Shown: positions 1 to 8,371 of the stretch, piece after piece
Numbering within the stretch: position 1 is the first letter of the stretch
How the letters are laid out: the number at the start of each line of letters is the position of its first letter
Assembly: GCA_003220535.1 (NCBI GenBank)
Contig: QHSU01000065.1
Coordinates: 62,001-126,000 of the forward strand
Length of the DNA: 64,000 bases
DNA from: Candidatus Rokuibacteriota bacterium
GTDB lineage: Bacteria; Methylomirabilota; Methylomirabilia; Rokubacteriales; CSP1-6
Reading direction: 5' to 3'
Notes under the pieces: model-generated
The model's database searches: none
The model's input: the letters and a program-made list of their open reading frames with translations, nothing else
What the model was told of the DNA's origin: nothing
Program-made: the position numbers and the translations under genes

Positions 1-702
1 GGCGTCCCGGGCACGACTCGGCGGCCGGAGGCCGCGCGGGACAGGGCGCGAGTCGGCGGCTTCACGACGTTCAAGCTCGACCGGATCCTGGCGCTCGAGC
101 CCGATCTGGTGCTGGCGTTCTCCGACCTTCAGCGTGACGTCGTCCGCGACTTGATCGGTGCCGGCGTGAGCGTGCTCTGCACGAACCAGCGCTCGTTCGA
201 CGAGATCCTCGGAACGATTCTCCTCATCGGCGCCGCCCTCGGCTGCGAAGCGGCGGCGCGCGGGGTGATCCAGGACATCGCCGACGAGGTCCGACAGATC
301 CGCGAGTACTCCGCGGTGTGGCCGCATCACCCGCGTGTCTACTTCGAGGAGTGGATGGATCCGCTCATCGCCGGCATCCGCTGGGTGTCGGAGATCATCG
401 AGATCGCAGGTGGTCGCGACGTCTTCGCCGAGCTCCGCGACCGGCACGCGGCGCCGGGTCGCGTGGTGACGTCCGAGGCCGTCGTCGAGCGCGACCCCCA
501 GATCATCCTCGCCTCCTGGTGCGGCAAGCCGGTCGATCCGGCGCTGATCGCGCGCCGGCCGGGCTGGGAGAAAATCGCGGCGATCAAGACGGGACAGGTC
601 CACGAGATCGACGGCGCCGATATCCTGGCGCCCGGGCCATCGCTCATGCACGGTCTCCGGCGCATCCACGAGATTATTCAAGCCTTTCAAGCGACTGGCT
701 AG
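1..702 (+). CDS. BtuF-like periplasmic binding protein (5' truncated)
   Basis: The reading frame is open from base 1 and ends at TAG 700-702, giving the last 233 residues of a protein that begins before the window. The sequence fits the class III periplasmic binding fold used for cobalamin and iron-siderophore uptake: a 'LDRILALEPDLVLA' segment near the visible start, a long central helix, and a C-terminal lobe ending in a helix around 'GPSLMHGLRRIHEI'. Such proteins deliver ligand to an ABC permease; no permease or ATPase gene follows here, so any partners would lie upstream. The ligand cannot be read from this fragment. It could equally be a free-standing cobalamin-binding protein. Confidence 0.8.
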   Translation, partial: GVPGTTRRPEAARDRARVGGFTTFKLDRILALEPDLVLAFSDLQRDVVRDLIGAGVSVLCTNQRSFDEILGTILLIGAALGCEAAARGVIQDIADEVRQIREYSAVWPHHPRVYFEEWMDPLIAGIRWVSEIIEIAGGRDVFAELRDRHAAPGRVVTSEAVVERDPQIILASWCGKPVDPALIARRPGWEKIAAIKTGQVHEIDGADILAPGPSLMHGLRRIHEIIQAFQATG

Positions 703-717
703 CTTTCACCCGTCGGT

Positions 718-735
718 CCGGCCTTCCCCGGCCGG
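718..735 (+). terminator. Short GC hairpin after the binding-protein gene
   Basis: CCGGCC (718-723) pairs with GGCCGG (730-735) across a 6-nt loop, 16 bases after the stop codon. It is followed by TTAGAAT rather than a T run, so termination is only possible. The TAGAAT at 737-742 could be the -10 box of the downstream tldD operon. Confidence 0.3.
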
Positions 736-804
736 TTAGAATGAATCCATAGGGAAAATCGAATCCAAAAAGCTTGGGGTGCGGCGGGGCGCACGATAGG
801 ATTG

Positions 805-827
805 GGCCTCCGAAGGCCCGGGAGGCC
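805..827 (+). promoter_or_regulatory. Hairpin that sequesters the tldD ribosome binding site
   Basis: GGCCTCC (805-811) is exactly complementary to GGAGGCC (821-827) with a 9-nt loop. The Shine-Dalgarno GGGAGG (820-825) that serves the ATG at 837 lies inside the right arm, so folding of the leader would hide it. Confidence 0.45.
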
Positions 828-836
828 GAACGACCG

Positions 837-2285
837 ATGACAGATCTTGCTCCCTCTCGTCCGGAGAGCTTCTTCTCCGATCGCTTCAGCATCACGTCGG
901 GACTCATAGAGCGCGTCCTCGGTGGCAACCTCATCGGCAAGGTCGACGACGCGGATATCTACCTCGAGTACCGTATCAACGAAGAGCTGGTACTCGAAGA
1001 AGGCACAGTCAAAAAGGCCTCCCGGCACGTGAGCCAGGGCGCCGGGGTGCGCGCCCAGTCCGGAACCCGGACCGGCTACGCCCACACCGACGAGATCTCC
1101 ATCAAGAACCTCGAGGAGGCCGCGCGTCAGGCGCGCGCGATCGCCGACCGCGGCGCGACCTCCGGCGTGCTGGCGCTCCCGACGCGCGGTCGGCCTCACG
1201 ATCTCTACACGCTGGCCGAGCCGCCGATCGTCACCGACCTCGCACGCAAGCTCGATCTCCTGAGGCGCATCGACGCCGAGACCCGCGCGGTCGACACGCG
1301 CGTCAAGCAGGTCATCGCGTCGATGACGAGCGAAGAGGTCATCATGCTCATCGCGACCGCCTCGGGCTGGACGGTCGGCGACATCCGCCCGCTCACCCGC
1401 TTGAGCGTCACGGCGATCGCGGAGGACGGCGGCAGGCGGGAGATCGGCTCGTACGGCGGCGGCGGCCGCGTGACCTTCGACTTTTTCCTGGAAGAGGGCC
1501 GGTGGCGCCGGTTCGCCGCCGAGGCGGCGCGCCAGGCGGCGCTCAAGCTCGCCGCGGTGGACGCGCCCGCGGGAGAGATGACCGTCGTGCTCGGGCCCGG
1601 CTGGCCGGGCATTCTCCTGCACGAGGCGATCGGGCACGGCCTCGAGGGCGACTTCAATCGCAAGCGGACCTCGGCCTTCGCCGGACGGATGGGGCAGAAG
1701 GTCGCCTCGGAACTGGTGACGGTGATCGATGACGGGACGATCCCGAATCGCCGAGGCTCGCTCAACGTCGACGACGAGGGCACGCCGACGGGCCGCACCG
1801 TGCTCATCGAGAACGGGATCCTCACCGGGTACATGCAGGATCGGCTCAACGCGCGGCTCATGGACATGAAGCCCACCGGCAACGGGCGGCGCGAGTCTTA
1901 CGCCCACCCGCCGATGCCACGCATGACCAACACGTTCATGCTCGCCGGAGGGGACGACCCCGAGGAAATCTTGAAATCGGTCAAGCGCGGCCTCTACGCC
2001 GTGACCTTCGGCGGCGGCCAGGTGGACATCACGAACGGGAAGTTCGTCTTCTCGGCGAGCGAGGCGTACCTCGTCGAGGACGGGCGCGTCACCGCTCCGG
2101 TCAAGGGCGCGACGCTGATCGGCAACGGGCCAGAGGCGCTCACGCGCGTCTCGCGGGTGGGGCGCGACCTCAAGCTCGACGAGGGAGTCGGCACCTGCGG
2201 CAAGGACGGCCAGTCCGTCCCGGTGGGCGTCGGGCTCCCGACGATCCGCATCGACGGCATCACGGTCGGCGGCACCGCGGTTTGA
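837..2285 (+). CDS. tldD: TldD metalloprotease subunit
   Basis: 482 residues, the usual TldD length. The zinc-protease signature HEAIGH is at residues 262-267 and is followed by GLEGD, as in TldD. TldD and TldE form a cytosolic heterodimer that degrades or trims unfolded peptides, for example in microcin B17 maturation and CcdA turnover. The ATG at 837 has GGGAGG 11 bases upstream; an in-frame start at 774 would add 21 unconserved residues and lacks a binding site. The tldE gene starts 4 bases after the stop. A second, divergent TldD is encoded at 19685-21247. The family is certain; the peptide substrate is unknown. Confidence 0.93.
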   Translation: MTDLAPSRPESFFSDRFSITSGLIERVLGGNLIGKVDDADIYLEYRINEELVLEEGTVKKASRHVSQGAGVRAQSGTRTGYAHTDEISIKNLEEAARQARAIADRGATSGVLALPTRGRPHDLYTLAEPPIVTDLARKLDLLRRIDAETRAVDTRVKQVIASMTSEEVIMLIATASGWTVGDIRPLTRLSVTAIAEDGGRREIGSYGGGGRVTFDFFLEEGRWRRFAAEAARQAALKLAAVDAPAGEMTVVLGPGWPGILLHEAIGHGLEGDFNRKRTSAFAGRMGQKVASELVTVIDDGTIPNRRGSLNVDDEGTPTGRTVLIENGILTGYMQDRLNARLMDMKPTGNGRRESYAHPPMPRMTNTFMLAGGDDPEEILKSVKRGLYAVTFGGGQVDITNGKFVFSASEAYLVEDGRVTAPVKGATLIGNGPEALTRVSRVGRDLKLDEGVGTCGKDGQSVPVGVGLPTIRIDGITVGGTAV

Positions 2286-2289
2286 GGTC

Positions 2290-3624
2290 ATGAACACCGA
2301 CCTCCTCATCTCGGTGCTCAAGCGCGCCGCACAGCGTGGGGCCACCGCCGCCGACGGCTACCTCGTCGAGGAGAGCCACTTCGGGGCCTCGGTCCGGATG
2401 CGCGAGATCGAAACCCTCCGGCACTCGCGCGAGCAGCGTCTCTCCCTCCGCGTCTTCGCCGGCCGGGCGTCGGCGGCCGCGTCGACCTCGGACCTCTCGC
2501 GCGAGTCTCTCGAGCGGGTCGTCGACGAGGCGACCGCGCTGGCGAAGGTCACGGCGGAGGATCCCCACGCCGGGCTGCCGGAGCCCTCCGCGCTGATCGA
2601 GCGCGTGCCCGACCTCGATCTGGCGGACGCTAGTGACGATCTCTCTCCCGAGGAGAAGATCGAGATCGCGCGCCGGGCGGAGGCTGCGGCGCTCGAGAGC
2701 GACTCGCGCATCACGAACTCGGAAGGCGCCGAGTACTCCGATCGCAGGGCGCGCTACGCGTACGCGACCTCGCACGGCTTCGCCCACGACTACGCGACGA
2801 CGAGCTTCGGGATCAGCGTGGCGCCGATCGCCTCGCGCAACGGCGAGATGCAACGGGACTACTGGTACTCGTCGGCGCGCAAGCGAGCCCGGCTCGAGGA
2901 CCCGGTCGCGGTCGGGCGGACGGCGGCGGCCCGTGCCCTGCGGCGCCTGGGTGCGCGGAAGATGAAGACGGTCGAGGTGCCCGTCGTGTTCGACCCGGAG
3001 ACGGCGGCGAGCCTCGTGCGCTCGATCGCGGGGGCGGCGAGCGGGCCGAGCCTCTATCGCCGCGCCTCGTTCCTGCTCGACCGGCTGGGCACGAAGATCG
3101 CCGCGCCGGCCGTGACGATCGTCGACGACGCGCTGATCCCGGCGGCGCTCGGCTCGCGGCCGTTCGACGGCGAAGGGCTGGCGACCGGGCGGACCGTGCT
3201 GGTGCGGGAGGGCGTGCTCGAGTCCTACCTGCTCGATACCTACAGCGCCCGGAAGCTCGGGCTCCAGTCCACGCACCACGCCGGCCGGGACGGTAGCGGC
3301 GTCTCGATCTCGACGACCAACTTGATGCTGCTGCCGGGTAAGACGACGCCGCAAGAGCTCATCCGATCGGTCAAGAACGGGCTGTACGTGACCGAGTTGA
3401 TCGGCTTCGGCGTGAACGGCGTCACCGGCGACTATTCACGCGGCGCCGCGGGGCAGTGGATCGAGAACGGCGAGCTGGCGTATCCGGTGGAGGAAGTGAC
3501 GGTGGCCGGCAATCTTCTGGCGATGCTGGCGGCGATCGATGGCGTCGGCGACGATCTGGTCCTGCGCGACCGGACGGTGGCGCCCACGATCAGAATCGCC
3601 CGCATGGTGGTGGCGGGGACCTGA
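2290..3624 (+). CDS. tldE: TldE/PmbA protease partner subunit
   Basis: 444 residues and homologous over its length to PmbA/TldE, which lacks the HExxxH motif and acts as the non-catalytic half of the TldD/E protease. The C-terminal part has typical blocks such as 'GFGVNGVTGDYSRGA', close to the PmbA consensus. The ATG at 2290 follows tldD by 4 bases, so the two are co-translated. A TatD-type hydrolase follows 11 bases downstream. The pair probably trims a ribosomally made peptide, but none is recognisable nearby. Confidence 0.93.
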   Translation: MNTDLLISVLKRAAQRGATAADGYLVEESHFGASVRMREIETLRHSREQRLSLRVFAGRASAAASTSDLSRESLERVVDEATALAKVTAEDPHAGLPEPSALIERVPDLDLADASDDLSPEEKIEIARRAEAAALESDSRITNSEGAEYSDRRARYAYATSHGFAHDYATTSFGISVAPIASRNGEMQRDYWYSSARKRARLEDPVAVGRTAAARALRRLGARKMKTVEVPVVFDPETAASLVRSIAGAASGPSLYRRASFLLDRLGTKIAAPAVTIVDDALIPAALGSRPFDGEGLATGRTVLVREGVLESYLLDTYSARKLGLQSTHHAGRDGSGVSISTTNLMLLPGKTTPQELIRSVKNGLYVTELIGFGVNGVTGDYSRGAAGQWIENGELAYPVEEVTVAGNLLAMLAAIDGVGDDLVLRDRTVAPTIRIARMVVAGT

Positions 3625-3635
3625 GCGAGGGCGCG

Positions 3636-4421
3636 ATGGTCATCGACAGCCACTGTCATCTGCATGACCCCGCGTTCGCCAGTCTGAAGGACACGCTCCG
3701 ACTGTCGCTGACCCATGACGTGTGGGGCGCCATCGCCGTCGGGTGCGACGTCGAGACGAACGCGCGGACCCTCGCGGCCGCGGCCGCCGCGCCGAAGTCG
3801 GTCTGGGCGTGCCTCGGCTTCCATCCGGACTGGAGGGGGCTCACCGACGAAGATCTGGAGCGCGTCGAGGCGCAGATCGCCGCGCACCACTCGCGGATCG
3901 TCGGGATCGGGGAGATCGGGCTACCCTGGTATTCGCTCGAGGGCGTGTCCGACGCGGCGGCGGTCATGGCGCGGGGCCGCGCGCGGCTCGGCCGCCTGCT
4001 CGATCTCGCCGCGCGCTGGAATCTGCCGGTGGCCCTGCACGCGCCCCACGGTGCGGCGGCCAACGCGCTCGAGGCTCTGAAGCGCCACCGCGTCGAGCAG
4101 GCCGTGTTCCACTGGCACAAGGCGTCCGCGGAAGTGACGCAGGCGATCGTCGACGCGGGGTATTTCGTCTCGGTCACCCCGGAGGTCGTCTATCGCGACC
4201 GCGATCGTGAGCTGGTGACGGCCGTCCCACTCGACGCCCTGCTGGTCGAGAGCGACGGGCCGTGGAAGTACCGCGGCGAGTTCGAGGCGATGTCGTCCGG
4301 CCCCTGGCTCGCCTGCCGGGTCGCCGAAGAGGTGGCCAAGCTCAAGCGGCTACCGGTGGAAGACGTGATGTTCCAGATCTCGGCGAACACCTGCCGGCTC
4401 TTCGATCTCATCTGGATTTGA
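3636..4421 (+). CDS. TatD-family metal-dependent hydrolase
   Basis: 261 residues. It opens with IDSHCHLHD, the first metal ligands (HxH) of the TatD amidohydrolase fold, and has a central 'IGEIGL' strand with the bridging Glu, 'HAPHG' and 'HWHKAS' histidines, and ends with 'VESDGPWKYRGEF' carrying the last metal Asp. TatD proteins are magnesium-dependent DNases or quality-control hydrolases. The ATG at 3636 is chosen because residues encoded upstream in the same frame are shadow sequence of tldE. It is the last gene of the tldD operon and converges with uppP, 28 bases away. The substrate is unknown. Confidence 0.85.
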   Translation: MVIDSHCHLHDPAFASLKDTLRLSLTHDVWGAIAVGCDVETNARTLAAAAAAPKSVWACLGFHPDWRGLTDEDLERVEAQIAAHHSRIVGIGEIGLPWYSLEGVSDAAAVMARGRARLGRLLDLAARWNLPVALHAPHGAAANALEALKRHRVEQAVFHWHKASAEVTQAIVDAGYFVSVTPEVVYRDRDRELVTAVPLDALLVESDGPWKYRGEFEAMSSGPWLACRVAEEVAKLKRLPVEDVMFQISANTCRLFDLIWI

Positions 4422-4449
4422 GGGGGGATGCCCCACCGTCCCGACCGCC

Positions 4450-5241
4450 TCAACCGCGCAGCACCACCGCGATGATCACGAGGGCGAGCAGCAGACGATA
4501 AATGACGAAGGGCCGGAGCGAGCGCGTCTTGAGGTAGCTCACCAGGAACCACACCGCGAACCATCCGCTCACGAACGCGGCGAGCAGTGCGATGGCCAAT
4601 GGCCCGGACTCTCCAGGAGGCAGTCCGGTCTTCACCAGATAGAGCGCCTTCTGCGTCCCGGCGCCGGCGGTGATCGGAATGCCGAGCAAGAACGAGAAGC
4701 GCGCCGCCGTCGCACGATCGATGCCGCGCAGGAGCGCCGCCGTGATCGTGATGCCCGAGCGCGACGTGCCCGGGATCAGCGCCAGCGCCTGAGCGCAACC
4801 GATCGTGAGCGCCTGGCCCAGGGAGACTCGCTCCAGGGGATCTCCGGGCCCGGTCGGCGCGGCCGCGGCGCGACGATCGGCGACCCACATGACGATCGCC
4901 CAGCCCGCGGTCGACACCGCGATGACGAGCGGCCACCGGAGCTCCGTCTCGACGAGCTTCCCGAAGAGGACGCCAGCCACGGCCCCCGGGATCGTGGCGA
5001 GGACCAGCAGCACCGCGAGCCGGCGCGAGAGGGCCCCCGAGACCATCCCGAGGAGCTCGCGCCGGAAGTACGCGACGAGCGCCGCCAGCGTGCCCAGGTG
5101 CATGACGGCGTCGAAGGCGAGACCCTGATCGGGCCAGCCGAACACGTGGGGCACGAGGATCAGGTGACCGGAGGACGAGACCGGAAGGAACTCGGTCAGA
5201 CCCTGGACGAGGCCGAGGACGACCCCCTGGGTGTAGGTCAC
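4450..5241 (-). CDS. uppP: Undecaprenyl-diphosphate phosphatase UppP/BacA
   Basis: 263 residues of a multi-pass membrane protein. Both catalytic signatures are present: 'EFLPVSSSGHL' near the N-terminus and 'PGTSRSG' in the second half. UppP dephosphorylates undecaprenyl diphosphate so the lipid carrier can be reused for peptidoglycan and surface glycans, and gives bacitracin tolerance. The GTG start at 5241 overlaps the TGA of the upstream reductase by 4 bases (GTGA), indicating translational coupling. Glycosyltransferase genes on the other side of the divergent promoter use the same class of carrier. Confidence 0.95.
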   Translation of the reverse strand: MTYTQGVVLGLVQGLTEFLPVSSSGHLILVPHVFGWPDQGLAFDAVMHLGTLAALVAYFRRELLGMVSGALSRRLAVLLVLATIPGAVAGVLFGKLVETELRWPLVIAVSTAGWAIVMWVADRRAAAAPTGPGDPLERVSLGQALTIGCAQALALIPGTSRSGITITAALLRGIDRATAARFSFLLGIPITAGAGTQKALYLVKTGLPPGESGPLAIALLAAFVSGWFAVWFLVSYLKTRSLRPFVIYRLLLALVIIAVVLRG

Positions 5242-6038
5242 CCGACGATATCTTCGCCGCCGTCGACGCCGATCACGTTGCCCGTGATCCAGTACGTGTC
5301 CGGGTGGGAGAGGACCACGATGGCGCGCGCCACGTCCTCGGGCGTCGTCATCCGCCCGCTCGGGTTGCGGCGTCGGGCCTCGGCGATGATCGCGTCGTGG
5401 CGCGGAATCTTCTGCAGCGCGGGCGTGTCGGTCACGCCGGCGCGGACCGCGTTCGCCGTGATTCCGTGCGGGGCGAGCTCGGAGGCGAGCTGGCGGATGT
5501 GCGACTCGAGCGCCGCCTTCGCGGCCGACACCGGGCCGTAGAAGGGCAGCACCCGCGTCCCGCCGGACGAGGTCATCGCGAAAACGCGTCCGCCGCGCGT
5601 CATGAGCCCGCGCCCCACCACCTCCTGCGCCCAGTAGACGAGGCTGTGGGCCATGACGTCGAGCGTCATGTCCATCTGCGCGGGCGTGACGGCCTCCTTC
5701 ATCGGGTCGGCGACGTAGAGCTTGAGCGTGCCGAACGCGAGCGAGTGAAGGAGCACGCGCACGGTGCCCGGCTCGCCCCGCTCTTCGAGGACCCGCTCCA
5801 TCTGGCCCACCACTTCGGCGCGCTTGTCGAGGTCGGCGGCGTTGACGTTGAAGAACAAGGCCTCGCGGCCGAGCGCCTTGATCTCGCCCACGATCCGCTC
5901 GACGTTGCCTTGCGTCGCCTTGCGATCGAGGTGGACCCCGAAGATATTCAGTCCGGCGCGCGCCAGGGCCAAGCTCACAGCCTCGCCGAACCCCGACGAC
6001 GCGCCGAGCGTCAGCGCCCAGCCGCTCAGTTGGATCAT
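5238..6038 (-). CDS. FabL-like short-chain dehydrogenase/reductase
   Basis: 266 residues with a Rossmann nucleotide-binding segment at the N-terminus ('LTLGASSGFGEA') and the active site Ser plus Y-x6-K ('FYGPVSAAK'). The widened Y-x6-K spacing and the downstream 'TDTPALQKIP' and 'RRNPSGRM' blocks match the enoyl-ACP reductase FabL type rather than ordinary YxxxK dehydrogenases. The likely role is NAD(P)H-dependent enoyl reduction in fatty acid synthesis; this is inferred from motifs only. ATG 6038 has AAGGAG 6 bases upstream. It is the first gene of a two-gene operon with uppP. Confidence 0.75.
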   Translation of the reverse strand: MIQLSGWALTLGASSGFGEAVSLALARAGLNIFGVHLDRKATQGNVERIVGEIKALGREALFFNVNAADLDKRAEVVGQMERVLEERGEPGTVRVLLHSLAFGTLKLYVADPMKEAVTPAQMDMTLDVMAHSLVYWAQEVVGRGLMTRGGRVFAMTSSGGTRVLPFYGPVSAAKAALESHIRQLASELAPHGITANAVRAGVTDTPALQKIPRHDAIIAEARRRNPSGRMTTPEDVARAIVVLSHPDTYWITGNVIGVDGGEDIVG

Positions 6039-6064
6039 CACGTCTCCTTCCCGTGGACGATCGC

Positions 6065-6082
6065 ATTCTAGCATCGTAGAAT
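6065..6082. promoter_or_regulatory. Divergent -10 boxes between the FabL-like gene and the CinA-like gene
   Basis: TAGAAT occurs on the plus strand at 6077-6082, 11 bases before ATG 6094, and on the minus strand at 6070-6065, facing the reductase gene. The two hexamers are identical and lie back to back in a 55-bp intergenic region. Confidence 0.5.
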
Positions 6083-6093
6083 CGCCTGGGGCC

Positions 6094-6822
6094 ATGCCGA
6101 AGACCGCGGGAATCGTCCTCGTCGGCAACGAGATCCTCTCGGGTAAGATCGCCGACGCCAACGCCGCGTACCTGTGCCGTGAGCTCCGCGCGCTCGGCGT
6201 CGAGGTGCGCCGCATCGCGGTCGTTCCCGACGAGATCGAGCTGATCGCCCGTGAAGTCGCCGCCGTCAGCCGCGACCACGACGTCGTGTTCACGTCGGGC
6301 GGCGTCGGACCGACCCACGACGACGTCACCATCGAGGGCGTGGCGCGGGCGATGGACGTCAAAGTCGTCCGCCATCCGCTGCTGGTGGGCATCCTCGAGC
6401 GGCACTTCCGAGACCGCCTGAACGAGTCGCACCTCAAGATGGCCGAGACGCCCGAGGGGGCCGAGCTGGTCGGCGGCGAGACGGTCCGCTTTCCGACGGT
6501 CCTCATCCGGAACGTCTACATCCTGCCGGGCGTGCCCGAGATCTTCCGCCAGAAGTTCGAGTCGATCCGCGAGCGGTTCCGCGACCAGCCCATCCACCTG
6601 AAGAACGTGTTCGTCGCGATCGGCGAAGGGACGCTCGCCGACTATCTGAACCGGCTCCTCGTGGATTTCCCGCTGCTGCTCCTGGGCTCGTATCCCGAGT
6701 TTTCCAATCCCGAGTACAAGGTCAAGGTGACGCTCGAGTCCCGGGATCGGGGCTACCTCGAGGGCGCGCTGGCGGAGTTCCTGCGGCGCCTGCCGAACGA
6801 CGCGCTCGTGAAGGTCACGTAG
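6094..6822 (+). CDS. CinA N-terminal / molybdopterin-binding domain protein
   Basis: 242 residues consisting essentially of one MoCF-biosynthesis fold: 'GNEILSGKI.DANAAYL' at the start and 'TSGGVGPTHDD' near residue 70, both hallmarks of CinA/MoaB-type proteins. The C-terminal deamidase domain of full-length CinA is absent. CinA N-domains have ADP-ribose pyrophosphatase activity in some bacteria; here the function is not determined. The ATG at 6094 is preceded closely by a TAGAAT box, suggesting a very short leader. Confidence 0.82.
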   Translation: MPKTAGIVLVGNEILSGKIADANAAYLCRELRALGVEVRRIAVVPDEIELIAREVAAVSRDHDVVFTSGGVGPTHDDVTIEGVARAMDVKVVRHPLLVGILERHFRDRLNESHLKMAETPEGAELVGGETVRFPTVLIRNVYILPGVPEIFRQKFESIRERFRDQPIHLKNVFVAIGEGTLADYLNRLLVDFPLLLLGSYPEFSNPEYKVKVTLESRDRGYLEGALAEFLRRLPNDALVKVT

Positions 6823-6893
6823 GCGCGGCGCCGGCGGGCGCCGGCTCTACTCGAATCTTGCCGATCGAGGGCCAGGCGTTCGATGATGCAGCG

Positions 6894-7598
6894 ATGAGCC
6901 GGTCGCCGAGGTACGTCCTCAAGCCGGACCCTCACAGCAGCCACTCGATCATCATGCGCTGGCTGGGCGAGGGGCGGGGCCGACGGCTGCTCGACGTCGG
7001 CGCGGCGGACGGCCTGCTGAGCCGCAAGCTCACGGATCATGGCTGGCGCGTGACGGCGATCGAGGGCGACCCCGTCCTCGCGCAGGGCGGGGCCCGTCAC
7101 TGCGAGCGGATGATCACAGCGAATCTCGATCGCGAGATCCCCGAAGGCGAAGGGCCATTCGACGTCATCGTGTACGGCGACGTCCTGGAGCACCTGGTCG
7201 ATCCGCTGCGCGTCCTCGTGGAGCTCGACCGCAGCCTGGCGCCTACCGGCTTCGTAGTCATCTCGGTGCCGAACATCGCCCACCTCTGGATCCGGCTGCT
7301 GCTACTCTTCGGGCGGTTCGAGTATCTCGATCGCGGGATCCTCGACCATTCGCACCTCAGATTCTTCACCGAGCGCTCGCTCCGGGCGATGCTCGCCAAT
7401 GCCGGGCTCAGCATCGTACGGTTCACCGCGACCCCGGCGCCCCTCTACCAGATCCTTCCGGTGAGCTGGCACCGGCGGTGGGTCGCCGCCACCCATGCGA
7501 TGAACGCGGTGATCGCCCGGAAGGCCCGCCGCCTTCTGGGCTACCAGTTCATCGTGCTCGCCCATCCGAAGGACGCCGGCGGGGGGACGGGTCCGTGA
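6894..7598 (+). CDS. Class I SAM-dependent methyltransferase
   Basis: 234 residues. Motif I is 'LLDVGAADGLL', followed by an acidic strand end 'AIEGD', motif IV-like 'DVIVYGDVLEHLVDP', and 'VISVPNIAH'. This is the UbiG/Methyltransf_11 type often found with glycosyltransferases. The start at ATG 6894 is chosen over an upstream TTG at 6858; neither has a strong binding site, so the N-terminus may be 12 residues longer. Its stop overlaps the GTG of the next gene by 4 bases, tying it to the glycosyltransferase. The methyl acceptor is unknown, possibly a lipid-linked sugar. Confidence 0.82.
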   Translation: MSRSPRYVLKPDPHSSHSIIMRWLGEGRGRRLLDVGAADGLLSRKLTDHGWRVTAIEGDPVLAQGGARHCERMITANLDREIPEGEGPFDVIVYGDVLEHLVDPLRVLVELDRSLAPTGFVVISVPNIAHLWIRLLLLFGRFEYLDRGILDHSHLRFFTERSLRAMLANAGLSIVRFTATPAPLYQILPVSWHRRWVAATHAMNAVIARKARRLLGYQFIVLAHPKDAGGGTGP

Positions 7599-8371
7599 GC
7601 GACGCGAGCGGCCGGGCCAAGGTGGTCGTCGTCATGCCCGCCTACAACGCGGGCCGGACGCTCCGGCTGACTTACGAGGAGATCCCGAAGGACACCGTGA
7701 ACCTCGTGATCCTGGTCGATGACGGATCTACCGACATGACGCTCGAGGTCGCCCGACAGCTCGGCCTCGAGATCTTCGTCCACAACCGCAACTACGGGTA
7801 CGGCGCCAACCAGAAGACGTGCTACGCGGAGGCGCTGCGGGCTGGCGCCGACGTGGTGGTCATGGTGCACCCGGACTATCAGTACGACCCGCGGCTCGTC
7901 CCGCAGATCGTCGAGCCGATCGTCCGGGGCGACGCCGACGTGGTCCTGGGCTCGCGCCTCAAGGAGGGCTCGGCGCTCGCCCAGGGAATGCCGTGGTGGA
8001 AGTACCTCGCGAACCGCTTCCTGACGGGGCTGGAGAACCGCGTGTTCGGGCTGGCCCTGTCGGAATACCACACCGGGTATCGTGCCTTCCGGCGGGACGT
8101 GCTCGAGACGGTCAACTTCCCTGCGAACTCGGACGGCTTCGTCTTCGACCAGGAGATCATCGCGCAGGTGGTCGCGGCGCGCTTCCGGATCGCCGAGATC
8201 CCGGTCCCGACGCGCTACTTCCCCGAGGCGTCGTCGGCGAGCTTCCTCGCCTCGGTCGTCTACGGACTGCGGATTCTCGCCGTCCTCTTCTGGTTCACGC
8301 TGAACCAGCGAGGTCTGCGCCGCTCGCGCCGCTTCGACAGCCTGCGCGCCCGATACACTCGTCTGCCGTGA
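7595..8371 (+). CDS. Family 2 glycosyltransferase (dolichol-phosphate mannosyltransferase type)
   Basis: 258 residues with the GT-A nucleotide-sugar fold: 'VVVMPAYNAGRTL', 'LVDDGSTDMT', and 'HPDYQYDP' at the metal-binding position. A hydrophobic C-terminal segment ('YGLRILAVLFWFTL') may anchor it to the membrane. Such enzymes move a sugar onto polyprenyl phosphate, giving a donor for GT-C enzymes. GTG 7595 overlaps the methyltransferase stop, and its own stop overlaps the next start in the same way, so three proteins are translationally coupled. Confidence 0.85.
   Translation: MSDASGRAKVVVVMPAYNAGRTLRLTYEEIPKDTVNLVILVDDGSTDMTLEVARQLGLEIFVHNRNYGYGANQKTCYAEALRAGADVVVMVHPDYQYDPRLVPQIVEPIVRGDADVVLGSRLKEGSALAQGMPWWKYLANRFLTGLENRVFGLALSEYHTGYRAFRRDVLETVNFPANSDGFVFDQEIIAQVVAARFRIAEIPVPTRYFPEASSASFLASVVYGLRILAVLFWFTLNQRGLRRSRRFDSLRARYTRLP

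Noticed and set aside
699..2345. Long minus-strand open frame of 548 codons over tldD
   Set aside because: A GC-rich shadow: its protein is Arg/Asp/Ala-rich, matches no fold, and the opposite strand has a clear TldD with intact HExxxH. Similar shadows (for example 8260-9720, 12773-14308, 58905-62033 minus) were rejected for the same reason.
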